A stretch of 64,000 nucleotides of DNA from Chloroflexota bacterium (lineage in GTDB: Bacteria; Chloroflexota; Anaerolineae; Anaerolineales; Anaerolineaceae): the NCBI GenBank assembly GCA_016887485.1, contig CP069394.1:2418001-2482000 (forward strand), read 5' to 3'. Shown here piece by piece: positions 49,087 through 58,216 of the stretch; the stretch's first letter is position 1, and each line of letters begins with the position of its first letter. Below the pieces are notes generated by a model. That model worked only from the letters and a program-made list of their open reading frames with translations. It had not been told where the DNA came from and did not search any database. The translations under genes were made by a program, and so were the position numbers.

Positions 49087-52000
49087 TTATTCCAGATAGA
49101 TAATGTCGATATTGTTTGGCCCCATCATGCCTTCCAAAAGGCTGATCAGCGGTTCGGTAAGCCCGGTGGTGACATTTGGGAAGTTGATTTCGAAGAGATA
49201 ACCCTTCTCACGCACCCGGAAAGCAAAGGTGTCCCGTCCCGGGCGGGAGATCAGAATATCGTGGATCCGGCGCAGCCGGTTCACATCCTGGCACTTATCG
49301 CCGCAGGAGTGGATGGTGATGGTGATACAGCGGGGCTGCTGGTTGGGCTTGGGCAGCGCTTCTGGTTTTTGCAGTGGCGGCCGTACCATGTAATATGGCG
49401 AAGGCTCCGGGCGTTCCTGGACCATGACATCGGTCGTAGTCTGAACACTGGCTTGAGCGGTCATGGATGGCCCTGTGGGGACGGTAAAGGTCTTTGGGGC
49501 CGGGGTTGTGCCGGGTGAGGCCTGAAGCTGGTTTTCAAAATCCAGGTCCGGGCCAAAATCCGGCATGGGGATGGAGGGCTCCCAGTCCAGTGTGTCATCT
49601 TCAGTTTGGACGGGTTTTGATGCTTCCAGTGAAGGAGCAGGTGGGTCATTAGCGGGTGGGTTGGCTTGTGTTTCAGCAGTGGGTTCTGGTGCGGGCTTCA
49701 CAACTTCAGCAACTGGTTCTTCCGCTTCACCTTCGACTTCTTCAGCCTCTTCAACTTCATCCACCACAGGCTCTGTATCTTCAGCGCCATTTTCGGGCAG
49801 GTCGAGATCACCAAAGGGGATGTCCGGGAGGTATTCGTCCAGGAAATCTTCGGCAAGATCGGCAGCGCTGGCTTCAGGTTGGGGAGGCGCTGCAGGCTGG
49901 CTGGCGGGCATTGCATCCAACTCGTCCAGGCGCACCGGCACCAGTTTATCGACCAGAATCTTGGGATCACCCTGAGCGCTATCCACTCGGCCTTCCGCAA
50001 TCAGAACGCTGTCCATTTCGATCAGGGGGTAATACATTTCCCAGGCTTTGGGGAAGATGACCAGATCAAACTTGCCATAGACATCCTCAAGGGTGACAAA
50101 GCCCATGCTTTTACCGTTTTTGGTGGTGTGTTGGCGGAACCGGTCCACCATGCCAGCGACCCGAACCTTGTTCTTATCGCTCACTTCGGCGAGCTGATGG
50201 GAAAAATGGGTCACCCTTTTGGTGAGGTAGTCCTGATAGGGACGCAGGGGGTGGTTGGAGACATAAAGTCCGAGGAGTTCCCGCTCCCAGTTCAGTTCTT
50301 CACGTTGATTGTTGTAAACGGGTTCCGGCAGGATGATTTCATCGCTCATGGCATCTGATGCTTCAAAGAATGACATTTGCCCACATTCTTTTGCCCGGAA
50401 AGCGCTGGTGCTTACGGCCATGATCCTTTCCAGTTCCTGCAGCAGGATCTGGCGGGAGCCGAAACGATCCAGCCCACCTACTTTGATCAGGCATTCCATG
50501 GGCCGTTTGCCCACCTGACGCAAGTCCACGCGCTTGGCAAAATCAGTCAGATCGGTGAAAGGGCCTTCTTTGCTGGCCGCCATGATCAGGTCAACGGGGT
50601 TTTGACCGACGTTCTTGATTGCACCCAGGCCAAATCGGATGGCTGAGGGGCGGTCGTTGTAGTCTTCGATGGTGAAGTCATAACCGCTGGTGTTCACATC
50701 CGGCGGCAGGACTTCAATCCCCATCGCCCGGCAGTCCGCCACATAGGTGGCGACCTTGTCGGAGTCGTTCTTCCAGGCCGAGAGCAGGGCAGTCATGTAT
50801 TCGACCGGGTAGTGGTATTTGAGATAGCCGGTCTGCACGGCGATCACGCCATAATCGGCGGCGTGGCTTTTATTGAAACCGTAACGGGCGAATTCTTCCC
50901 AATCGGTGAAGATTTGCTCCGCATTTTCCTGGCTCATCCCCGTATGCTTTTGCGCGCCATCGATGAATTTCTGGCGGTGCATCTCAATTTGTTTAATTTT
51001 CTTTTTGGCGATCGCTTTCCGCAGACTGTCCGCATCCCGCGCCTCATAGCCGGCCAGCTTCATGGCTGCCTGCATGATCTGTTCCTGATAAATCGGGATG
51101 CCGAATGTATCTTTGAAGATCGGTTCCATGGCAGGGTGGCGATAGGTCGGTTTTTCCTTGCCATGCAAGCGGTTGATGTAATCCGGGATGAACTGCATAG
51201 GGCCAGGGCGATAGAGTGCGATCATCGCGATCACATGCGCCAGCTCCCTGGGCTGCATTTCGGTGATATAACGGGTCATCCCCGTACCTTCCAATTGGAA
51301 CAGGCCGGTGGTATGTCCCTGACTGATGAAATCGTAAATTTCTGACTCGTCCGTTGGGATGGTGCCAAGGTCCAGGCTGACGCCATGCCGGGCTTTGATC
51401 AGGTCACAGGCTCGGGACATAATGGTCAGGGTGGTCAAACCCAGGAAGTCCACTTTCAGCAGACCGAGGTGATCCACCACGGACATTTCATATTGGGTGA
51501 CGGTGTTGACCGGGTTGTCGTCTGATTGGCTGGTGGGCCTGTGAAGCGGGACGTATTCGACGATGGGTTTATCGGTGATGATCACGCCGGCAGCATGCGT
51601 TCCCGCGTTGCGGACGGTGCCTTCCATCTTGCTGGCGGTGTCAATCAGTTCTTTATAGAAATTCGCAGCGTTATAGAGCTGCTGCATCTCTTCCGAGGAT
51701 TCCAGGGTTTCCTGAATGGTCACGGGTTTGCCGGGAATGGCGGGGATCGTCTTGGCGACTTTATCCACTTCGGAGATGGGAATATCCATCACCCGGCCCA
51801 CGTCGCGGATTGAGCCGCGAGCGCCCATGGTGCCAAAGGTGATGATCTGTGCGACTTTATCCTCACCGTATTTCACGGCGCAATATTGCATCATTTCCGC
51901 CCGGCGGTCATCCTGAAAGTCGAGGTCGATATCAGGCATGTTGACCCGGCCCTTTTGAAGGAAGCGCTCGAACATCAGTTCATGTTCGAGGGGGTCGATC

Positions 52001-53121
52001 ATGTTGATATCCATCGCGTAGGCGACCAATGATCCAGCGGCGGACCCACGGGCGTTGTACCAGATGCCCTTTTCCTTGGCGTGGATACAGAGGTCCCACA
52101 CGATCAGGAAGTAGGCGTCAAAGCCCATGTCGTGGATCACGTCCAACTCATAATTGAGTCGTTCCTGAATTTTCGGATCGCTGGCGTTGTCGCCATAAAT
52201 TCGTTTCAAGCCTTCATCGCAGATATGCCGCAGGTAGGACTGGGTGGTGAAGCCATCCGGCACGGTGAAGAGCGGCAAATGGTAGCCGGTTGGGTTGAGG
52301 TCTACCTCACAGCGTTCTGCAATGCGAACCGTGTTCTCAAGTGCGCCGGGAATATGACCGAAGAGTGCTTGCATTTCCTCGATGGAGCGCAGGTAATAGG
52401 AATCGTCATCCATGCGCATCCGCTTGGGGTCCGAAAGCAGGCTGCCGGTTTGAATGGCCAGCAGGACATCCTGCAAACGGGCATCTTCCTGATTGACGTA
52501 ATGGACGTCATTGGCGGCGATGAAAGGCAGCTTGTATTGATTACCCAGGTTCACCAAGCGTTGATTGGTCTGCGCCAGGCCAGGGATCTTATGCGATTGA
52601 AGCTCAATGAAGAAGCGGTCCTCTCCAAACACATCCAGGTACCATCTGAGCTTCTTTTCCGCTCCCTGCAGGTCATCGTTATGAAGGGCGCGGGGGATTT
52701 CACCGGAGAGGCACCCGGAAGTGACGATCAGGCCTTCGTTGTGCTTGGCGAGAAAGTCATGGTCGATGCGGGGACGATAGTAGAAACCTTCCAACTGGGA
52801 AGCGGAAGCGATCTTGAGCAGGTTTTGGTAGCCTGTCATGTTCTCTGCCAGCAGCAGGAGGTGGGCGGCCCGTTTATCGCGTTGCGAATCCCGGTCCGTC
52901 ATCCTGCGAGGCGCCAGATAGGTCTCCAACCCGATGATCGGCTTGATCCCTGCGGCGTTGGCAGTATCAAAAAACTCCACCGTTCCGAACATTGTGCCAT
53001 GATCGGTCAGGGCCACTGCTGGCATACCGAGTTCCTTGGCGCGATTCACCAGGGGTTTGATCTGGCTAAACCCATCAAGAATCGAATATGTGGAGTGCAC
53101 ATGAAGATGGACAAATGACAT
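49087..53121 (-). CDS. dnaE: DNA polymerase III alpha subunit
   Basis: 1344 residues from ATG 53121 (a GTG 21 bases upstream has no better support). PHP domain (HLHVHSTYS, ALTDHGTMFG, GLETYLAP, GCLSGEI, ANDVHY) with apparently all metal ligands, so it may have proofreading activity. Polymerase core contains NMPDIDLDFQDDRR and the aspartates of the C family; then the HhH and OB regions. Between the OB domain and the last 85 residues lies a long disordered linker (about 1080-1260) rich in Glu, Pro, Ala, Asp. The C-terminal block (CITITIHSCGD...NIDIIYLE) forms a separate domain. Replicative polymerase. Confidence 0.95.
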   Translation of the reverse strand: MSFVHLHVHSTYSILDGFSQIKPLVNRAKELGMPAVALTDHGTMFGTVEFFDTANAAGIKPIIGLETYLAPRRMTDRDSQRDKRAAHLLLLAENMTGYQNLLKIASASQLEGFYYRPRIDHDFLAKHNEGLIVTSGCLSGEIPRALHNDDLQGAEKKLRWYLDVFGEDRFFIELQSHKIPGLAQTNQRLVNLGNQYKLPFIAANDVHYVNQEDARLQDVLLAIQTGSLLSDPKRMRMDDDSYYLRSIEEMQALFGHIPGALENTVRIAERCEVDLNPTGYHLPLFTVPDGFTTQSYLRHICDEGLKRIYGDNASDPKIQERLNYELDVIHDMGFDAYFLIVWDLCIHAKEKGIWYNARGSAAGSLVAYAMDINMIDPLEHELMFERFLQKGRVNMPDIDLDFQDDRRAEMMQYCAVKYGEDKVAQIITFGTMGARGSIRDVGRVMDIPISEVDKVAKTIPAIPGKPVTIQETLESSEEMQQLYNAANFYKELIDTASKMEGTVRNAGTHAAGVIITDKPIVEYVPLHRPTSQSDDNPVNTVTQYEMSVVDHLGLLKVDFLGLTTLTIMSRACDLIKARHGVSLDLGTIPTDESEIYDFISQGHTTGLFQLEGTGMTRYITEMQPRELAHVIAMIALYRPGPMQFIPDYINRLHGKEKPTYRHPAMEPIFKDTFGIPIYQEQIMQAAMKLAGYEARDADSLRKAIAKKKIKQIEMHRQKFIDGAQKHTGMSQENAEQIFTDWEEFARYGFNKSHAADYGVIAVQTGYLKYHYPVEYMTALLSAWKNDSDKVATYVADCRAMGIEVLPPDVNTSGYDFTIEDYNDRPSAIRFGLGAIKNVGQNPVDLIMAASKEGPFTDLTDFAKRVDLRQVGKRPMECLIKVGGLDRFGSRQILLQELERIMAVSTSAFRAKECGQMSFFEASDAMSDEIILPEPVYNNQREELNWERELLGLYVSNHPLRPYQDYLTKRVTHFSHQLAEVSDKNKVRVAGMVDRFRQHTTKNGKSMGFVTLEDVYGKFDLVIFPKAWEMYYPLIEMDSVLIAEGRVDSAQGDPKILVDKLVPVRLDELDAMPASQPAAPPQPEASAADLAEDFLDEYLPDIPFGDLDLPENGAEDTEPVVDEVEEAEEVEGEAEEPVAEVVKPAPEPTAETQANPPANDPPAPSLEASKPVQTEDDTLDWEPSIPMPDFGPDLDFENQLQASPGTTPAPKTFTVPTGPSMTAQASVQTTTDVMVQERPEPSPYYMVRPPLQKPEALPKPNQQPRCITITIHSCGDKCQDVNRLRRIHDILISRPGRDTFAFRVREKGYLFEINFPNVTTGLTEPLISLLEGMMGPNNIDIIYLE

Positions 53122-53152
53122 GCGGATGATTTCTGATCCCACTACTATGGAT

Positions 53153-53185
53153 AAAAAAGGCGTCCTAGGGAAACTTATAGGACGC
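53153..53185 (-). terminator. Terminator of the zinc-ribbon membrane protein gene
   Basis: GCGTCCTA/TAGGACGC arms (53160-53167, 53178-53185) with a minus-strand CTTTTTTAT behind. It lies upstream of dnaE and downstream of the 53301 stop. Confidence 0.8.
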
Positions 53186-53300
53186 TCTGTTAGTTAGTAT
53201 TATAGCATGCAGGATTCTTCAAAGTACAGCACTCTCCTTAAAAATGTTACGTTTTTAAGATTCGAATTCTGAACTTTAAGAGGGCTTAAGATATGATCTT

Positions 53301-53900
53301 TTATTTATGGAGCTGCCCCATGCCGCTGCGGGTGTAATAGCTGAACTTCTTACCCAACTGACGGCGGCGTTTTCCAATGGCCACTCTGTCACGACCTTCA
53401 TCCAGCGCTGTGCTGCCTTGCCGGACGGCGCGGTAGATGTCCAATGCCGCTATCAAGCCTGAAAGGGAGAGGATGATCAGAATGATCTCGACCCCCACGC
53501 TGGCAATAAACCCGTCGGGAACCACAAGGGGGAGGATGACATAGAGATAGAGGGGATAGGACAGCACGATGAGCAAATGTTGGAGCACCTGGCCCCAAAG
53601 ATAGCTTCGGGCGCATTTATCACAGACAAAATAGGTTTCCGAGCCAAGTATGGGAGTCGAATCGGCTGAGAATTGCTGTTTGGCGGCTCGTTCCCGGGCA
53701 TTGCCAACAGGCTCAGTGTAATGGAAATGCCCTTCACCACCGGGCTGGTTTTTCCCGCAGCGCAGGCAGGTTTCGCCCTCTGAGGCGGGTTCACCGGAGG
53801 TTCTACCCAGCTTTGCGACGGTCAGCATGGTGAAGACGATGACGGCGAGGGGAGAGGCCACTGCCATAAGTGTTCTGAGAATTGTGAGAAAGAGTGTCAT
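53301..53900 (-). CDS. Membrane protein with a CxxC pair (zinc ribbon)
   Basis: 199 residues. A first membrane helix (about 8-28), then a soluble loop with CLRCGK (about 45-50) and CDKC (about 93-96), which together can hold one zinc, then two helices (about 107-128 and 133-152) and a basic C-terminal tail. I do not recognise a family. A separate transcription unit between dnaE and rnj, ended by a terminator. Confidence 0.6.
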   Translation of the reverse strand: MTLFLTILRTLMAVASPLAVIVFTMLTVAKLGRTSGEPASEGETCLRCGKNQPGGEGHFHYTEPVGNARERAAKQQFSADSTPILGSETYFVCDKCARSYLWGQVLQHLLIVLSYPLYLYVILPLVVPDGFIASVGVEIILIILSLSGLIAALDIYRAVRQGSTALDEGRDRVAIGKRRRQLGKKFSYYTRSGMGQLHK

Positions 53901-53971
53901 GGAATTTGCCCTTCGGTTGGTTAGTGCAATTCTACCTTAATGTCATTGGGCAAACGGGTGATATTTGGGAT

Positions 53972-53999
53972 TAAAAAACAGCCCCTGAGAAGGGGCTGT
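53972..53999 (-). terminator. Terminator of rnj
   Basis: ACAGCCCCT/AGGGGCTGT arms around three bases (53979-53999), followed on the minus strand by TTTTTTAAT. It lies 17 bases past the rnj stop. Confidence 0.87.
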
Positions 54000-54015
54000 C
54001 TGTAGTTCAAATGGA

Positions 54016-55668
54016 TTATTTGCGGTTGGTCGCCACGAAGATATAAGGGTTTCGTTTGGTCTCTGAGAAGATATAGGATTTGACAGCGCCCAGGATTTCT
54101 TTTTCCAGGGTGCCATTGCCATTCGATTTCTTGACCGTGGCTTTCAGGCGGTTCTTCAATCCTTTATGGATCGATTCGAACTCGTCTTCCAGCATGAAAC
54201 CGCGGGTGGTGATTTCAGGTTCACCTTTCAGCTGACCGTTCTTGTCATCCACGTCCACGCGGACCATAAGAACGCCATCGCGTCCGAGGGTGTCACGTTC
54301 ACGGACGATGTCCTGATCGACATCACCCACGCCGCTGCCATCTACAAAGATATAGCCGCCGGGTAGACGTTTGCCCAGTCTCATTTCGCCATTGACGAAC
54401 TCGATCACCTGGCCATTTTCAACCACTTCAATGTGATCCTTCGCAATGCCGACTTGTTCAGCGAGTTTGGCGGCTTGTTTCAGCATCCGCAGCTCGCCAT
54501 GCATTGGTATCACGTATTTCGGTTGAACCAGGTTGAGGAGCAATTTGATCTCCTCTTCGCTGGCGTGTCCGGAGACATGCACTGGGGCGATCGATTCGTA
54601 GATCACATTAGCGCCGCGGCGGAAGAGGTTGTTGATTGTCCGGTAGACGGATTCTTCGTTGCCGGGAATCGGATGCGATGAGAGCACGATTGTGTCGCCC
54701 TCCCGTACATCGAATTTGTGGTTGGTGCCATTCGCCAACCGTCCGAGGATCGAACGGGGTTCACCCTGTGAGCCGGTCACCATCAGGACAACCTGATTGT
54801 CTGGCATCGAAAGGGATTTTTCCATAGAAACCACGAGCCGGTCGGGAATATCCACGTAGCCCAGTTCGCTGGCGATTTTGAAGTTATCCACCATGCTGCG
54901 TCCGGTGAAGGCGATCTTGCGCCCATTACGCTTGGCGGCATCGGCTACCTGCTGCATGCGGGAGATCAGCGAGGCAAACGTGGCCACGAGCACGCGGCCT
55001 TCCGCTTCCTGCATGACCTTATCCAAGGCGGCGTCAATGACGCGCTCGGATTTGGTCCAGCCAGGTTGGGTGGAATTGGTTGAATCGGAGAGCAGGGCTA
55101 AAACGCCTCGATTGGCGAAATCCGCCAGCTTGGCATAGTCGGTGGGCCAATTATCCACCGGGGTGTGGTCCAACTTATAGTCGGAGGTGTGAACGATCAG
55201 TCCGCCAGGGGTTTCAATCCCCAGCCCGACAGAATCCGGGATGGAGTGGCAGACATGGAAGAATTCAATGTTGAACGCGCCAAGTTGGATCTTGTCACCC
55301 GCGTTGATTCGGTTCAGCTCCGCTTTGGTGCTGGGACTGTTTCGTTTTAGTTTGCCTTCAATCAAACCGCAGGTCAGCGGTGTGGCATAGATCGGTGCCT
55401 GCACCTCATCCAAAAGGTGCTGGATGGCGCCGGTGTGGTCTTCATGACCGTGGGTAATGATGATCCCGCGGATGCGGTCTCTTTTGGATTTGATGATGTC
55501 TGTGAAATCCGGGATGATATAGTCAATCCCGATCATGTCATTTTCAGGGAACATCAGACCCGCATCCACGATGATGACATCTTTGCCATATTCGTAGAGG
55601 GTCATGTTCTTCCCAACTTCACCCAATCCCCCGATAGGGATAATTCTTAATATTTTGCTGTTACTCAT
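54016..55668 (-). CDS. rnj: Ribonuclease J
   Basis: RNase J has both 5'-3' exonuclease and endonuclease activity and drives mRNA decay and rRNA maturation. 550 residues: the start RIIPIGGLGEVGKNMTLYEY, the zinc-site motif ITHGHEDHTGA (about 71-81), the beta-CASP region, and the C-terminal domain. Only one copy is in this window. It is transcribed from a well-formed promoter 230 bases upstream, with a highly structured leader, so self-control by cleavage is possible. The stretch just before the ATG is AT-rich with a poor ribosome site. Confidence 0.94.
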   Translation of the reverse strand: MSNSKILRIIPIGGLGEVGKNMTLYEYGKDVIIVDAGLMFPENDMIGIDYIIPDFTDIIKSKRDRIRGIIITHGHEDHTGAIQHLLDEVQAPIYATPLTCGLIEGKLKRNSPSTKAELNRINAGDKIQLGAFNIEFFHVCHSIPDSVGLGIETPGGLIVHTSDYKLDHTPVDNWPTDYAKLADFANRGVLALLSDSTNSTQPGWTKSERVIDAALDKVMQEAEGRVLVATFASLISRMQQVADAAKRNGRKIAFTGRSMVDNFKIASELGYVDIPDRLVVSMEKSLSMPDNQVVLMVTGSQGEPRSILGRLANGTNHKFDVREGDTIVLSSHPIPGNEESVYRTINNLFRRGANVIYESIAPVHVSGHASEEEIKLLLNLVQPKYVIPMHGELRMLKQAAKLAEQVGIAKDHIEVVENGQVIEFVNGEMRLGKRLPGGYIFVDGSGVGDVDQDIVRERDTLGRDGVLMVRVDVDDKNGQLKGEPEITTRGFMLEDEFESIHKGLKNRLKATVKKSNGNGTLEKEILGAVKSYIFSETKRNPYIFVATNRK

Positions 55669-55733
55669 TTCTTGTTTACTTTCTTTCTTGTACTCCTATG
55701 TACAACTAAATAATTTCATTTTGATAAATTTAT

Positions 55734-55877
55734 AAATGGGAAATCCCATTTGAGGTCAATTTAGTGCTTTTAGCGATATTAAAAGCGCCCTGAGGCATCA
55801 GGCCAGTCAGGGCGAAGTACTGCTGTTTTTATTTCAGTCAATAATGCCAAAAAACTCATGCTGCCCCCCGTGGGGCA
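55734..55877 (-). promoter_or_regulatory. Structured leader of rnj with three hairpins
   Basis: Read in the direction of rnj: TGCCCC/GGGGCA hairpin (55862-55877) followed within a few bases by TTTTTT; CGCCCTGA/TCAGGGCG hairpin (55786-55814) followed by CTTTTAAT; and AAATGGG/CCCATTT hairpin (55734-55751). The first two have terminator form. No open frame is seen between them. Probably an attenuating or RNase J-sensitive leader. Confidence 0.55.
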
Positions 55878-55904
55878 ATAAACCTGTCGCATTTCCAGTC
55901 TCAG

Positions 55905-55933
55905 ATTGTAACATATATGATAAGGTAAGTCAA
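55905..55933 (-). promoter_or_regulatory. rnj promoter
   Basis: On the minus strand: TTGACT (55933-55928), 17-base spacer, TACAAT (55910-55905). Both boxes are close to consensus. Predicted transcription start near 55898, leaving about 230 bases of leader. Confidence 0.72.
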
Positions 55934-56007
55934 TTTATTAGAAAAGTTCTAACAAATTATTGATAATCCGTTAAGGCAGCGATTGGGTTGGATTCTGCTT
56001 AAATGGG

Positions 56008-56037
56008 TTGAACATTTTGGATGGATTGTGCTATAAT
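56008..56037 (+). promoter_or_regulatory. tRNA-Lys promoter
   Basis: TTGAAC (56008-56013), 18-base spacer, TATAAT (56032-56037), 13 bases before the tRNA. Confidence 0.7.
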
Positions 56038-56050
56038 AATGGCCTCAAAT

Positions 56051-56123
<73 letters not shown>

Positions 56124-56148
56124 TTTTGATTTTAAGTGCATGGGGGAT

Positions 56149-56194
56149 GGTGAATTTAGAAGAAGAATTTATTCTGCACCGTGCGAAATTCACC
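56149..56194. repeat. 9-bp-arm inverted repeat after tRNA-Lys
   Basis: GGTGAATTT (56149-56157) and AAATTCACC (56186-56194) are perfectly complementary with a 28-base loop. It lies between the tRNA and the end of the convergent DUF1508 gene. No T-run. The remainder of 56124-56253 shows no gene. Confidence 0.45.
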
Positions 56195-56253
56195 TAGTAT
56201 GTGAATTATAGGTTTACTAGGCTAAGCTAAATTTAAGATAGAAAAATTATGTT

Positions 56254-56430
56254 CTAGGATTTGTCAATTATTGGCGCGGTTTTCGCTTTTTCCTTAACAA
56301 GAGTAATTGAATTTATGGCGCTTTGTTTTGCTGTGTATGTTTCACTGTTGCAGATGTCTTCACCGTTTGCAGCCACAAATACCCAATAATATTGATTGTT
56401 CGAGGCCCGTCTAATCTCAAATTTTTCCAT
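56254..56430 (-). CDS. DUF1508 (YegP-like) small protein
   Basis: 58 residues, MEKFEIRRASNNQYYWVFV then AANGEDICNSETYTAKQSA and a short Lys-rich end. The pattern (FEI...YYWxxxAANGExIxxSExYxxKxxAxxxI) is that of the DUF1508 domain, usually found once or twice in small proteins. No function is established. GAGAG is the ribosome site. AT-rich relative to the neighbours. Convergent with tRNA-Lys. Confidence 0.75.
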   Translation of the reverse strand: MEKFEIRRASNNQYYWVFVAANGEDICNSETYTAKQSAINSITLVKEKAKTAPIIDKS

Positions 56431-56537
56431 GACAACTCTCTTTTAAAAACCTTCCCTATTGAGAAAACAGGAGTTGAGAACCTATCTTTATCATAATATA
56501 CAGATTGGGAAGCCCTTTGTCAAATGAAAACTTCTAT

Positions 56538-57065
56538 TTATTTCAACACTCCCGCTCCTTCCAGCGCATCCATCAGCCGCGCATCGGCGCGGGGATCGGT
56601 GCCGGTGAAGAAGCCGCTGCCGGGATAGCCCAACGTGATTTGGATCGTGTTACTTTCAGTCAGGAATACCGGATCCATGATCACCACGCCATCAAAACTT
56701 TGGGATGAGAGCATTGTCCAAAAGGCCCCGGCATAAATCCGTTCACCCCGAGAGACGATCACAAAGGGGATTCCTGCCACCTGGAAGCCTTCTTCGAGAA
56801 GGTCGGTCACTTTTTGAAAGCCCCCATCGGTCAGCTGAAGGGTGTGGGTGCTGTGTTCGTAGCTGACGAGGTCGGCAGTGGTCAGCAGGGGTGTTTCAGC
56901 CAGGGTGATGTCATTTAGCGGGGTGTTGATGATATCTGAGCCGTGGGCCTGGCTATCTTCCAGCAAATACAGTTCAAAGGCTTCACCGGTGGTTCCTGTG
57001 GCCTGAACGCTGCAGGCGGTAACAACCAGGCTTAGTATAAAGTAAACCATCCATTTGATTTTCAT
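56538..57065 (-). CDS. Lipoprotein of unknown function
   Basis: 175 residues from ATG 57065, which has GAGGGAAG 7 bases upstream; the earlier frame start at 57116 lacks a site. Signal peptide with lipobox LVVTAC at about 13-18 (Cys18 lipid-linked). The mature part is mixed alpha/beta with no motif I recognise. Extracytoplasmic, membrane-anchored. Transcribed divergently from the PH-like membrane protein gene. Confidence 0.68.
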   Translation of the reverse strand: MKIKWMVYFILSLVVTACSVQATGTTGEAFELYLLEDSQAHGSDIINTPLNDITLAETPLLTTADLVSYEHSTHTLQLTDGGFQKVTDLLEEGFQVAGIPFVIVSRGERIYAGAFWTMLSSQSFDGVVIMDPVFLTESNTIQITLGYPGSGFFTGTDPRADARLMDALEGAGVLK

Positions 57066-57169
57066 TTTGATCTTCCCTCTGAATTGAATTAGTTTTATGC
57101 TTAGCGAAATTAACAATACTACAATTTTAATTTTTTATTGACTGAATCCAATTTTATCCAGGGTCATAC

Positions 57170-57175
57170 TATAAT
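57170..57175 (+). promoter_or_regulatory. -10 box of the PH-like membrane protein gene
   Basis: TATAAT 29 bases before the ATG at 57205. The -35 region is poor; an off-spaced TTGACT lies 26 bases upstream. Confidence 0.4.
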
Positions 57176-57204
57176 GGCTGTACCAATGTTGAAAAGAGGC
57201 GCAA

Positions 57205-57648
57205 ATGCAGTCATTCCATCTTGATCTTGAAAAATTAAAGAAAAACCGGAGGCACCTGGTGTTCACCTATGTCCTCCTGGCGCTGGTCTCACTGGGAATC
57301 ATCTACATGTACGTGGGCGAAATGCTCTTTGGATCGGTCTGGCTGCTGATCCCCTGTTCGCTGCTGGCTGTGGGCTTGCTGGGGCATGTCGGGCTGACCA
57401 AACGGATGAAATTCTGGGATGGATTTGAGCTTACCCTGAATGATGAGGGCCTGACCCGGACCGCACCGAATTCCAAGACTATTGAAGTGAAGAAAGCGGA
57501 TTTCACCGGTGTACGGGAGATCAAAGAAGGCCTGGTGCTGTCCACGGCTGAAAATAATAATGCAATGCTGGTCCCCAGGCAATTATTCAATAAGGATTAC
57601 CAAAAGTTAAAAGAAATTTTGGAAAGCTGGCCCGTAAAAGAGGCCTAA
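57205..57648 (+). CDS. Two-helix membrane protein with PH-like C-terminal domain
   Basis: 147 residues. Two membrane helices (about 18-35 and 40-60) are followed by a beta-rich cytoplasmic domain (about 70-140) with the YcxB/PH-like layout: FELTLNDEGLTRTAPNSK, EVKKADFTGVREIKEGLVLS, and a terminal helix with KDYQKLKEILESW. Function unknown. Ribosome site AAGAGG before the ATG. Convergent with, and overlapping by 4 bases, the GNAT gene. Confidence 0.7.
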   Translation: MQSFHLDLEKLKKNRRHLVFTYVLLALVSLGIIYMYVGEMLFGSVWLLIPCSLLAVGLLGHVGLTKRMKFWDGFELTLNDEGLTRTAPNSKTIEVKKADFTGVREIKEGLVLSTAENNNAMLVPRQLFNKDYQKLKEILESWPVKEA

Positions 57649-58208
57649 GCGGACTGGATCCGTTTCATCATCCGCCAGGCGGGTTCATTAACGCGCTGGA
57701 TTTTGCCGTTTTCATCCTGGTAGGACCATATCCCAGGTTTTGACCCGATCACCTTATAGCCAAGCCGCTCATAGAGCCGGCGCGCATCAGGGTTCTCTTT
57801 GGCAACATTCAATGTTACATAGCGGAATCCTTTTTCAAATAAGTCTTTTTCGACATAGTCCATCAAATAGGACCCAATCCCCTGGTTTCGCCAATGGGAT
57901 TTGACCCGGAATGCGAAGATATAGGCCCGGGTGAAACCATCGGCGGCATCCCTTTCCCCGCTGCTCAACATCACAAATGCCTGCCCGATAATCTCCTGCA
58001 GGGGAATTTCGACCAACCACATCAAGATTTTCTGCTGCTGGCTCTGTCTGAACAGTTGGGCGTACATCCTGCGAAATTTCTGATATTCGCCATCCCATTC
58101 CAGGGCGTGCAGGTCAGTTTCCCGCACCGATCGGATATTGAGCGATTGCGGGTTGTATTTAAGTTGGGAAGGAGAAGGTTTGTCCAAGGGTTTTTGCCTA
58201 TTGGTCAA
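57645..58208 (-). CDS. GNAT-family N-acetyltransferase
   Basis: 187 residues. Acetyl-CoA site motif RVKSHWRNQGIGSYLMDYVEKDLFEKG (about 112-138; the R-x-x-G-x-G/A core is RNQGIG) and the following NPDARRLYERLGY are classic. The frame is open far upstream but enters the preceding gene, so the likely start is TTG 58208, just past that gene's stop. No ribosome site helps. Substrate unknown; an antibiotic, amino acid or protein N-terminus are all possible. Transcriptionally linked to the DHH-CBS gene. Confidence 0.78.
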   Translation of the reverse strand: MTNRQKPLDKPSPSQLKYNPQSLNIRSVRETDLHALEWDGEYQKFRRMYAQLFRQSQQQKILMWLVEIPLQEIIGQAFVMLSSGERDAADGFTRAYIFAFRVKSHWRNQGIGSYLMDYVEKDLFEKGFRYVTLNVAKENPDARRLYERLGYKVIGSKPGIWSYQDENGKIQRVNEPAWRMMKRIQSA

Positions 58209-58216
58209 GACAAAGG

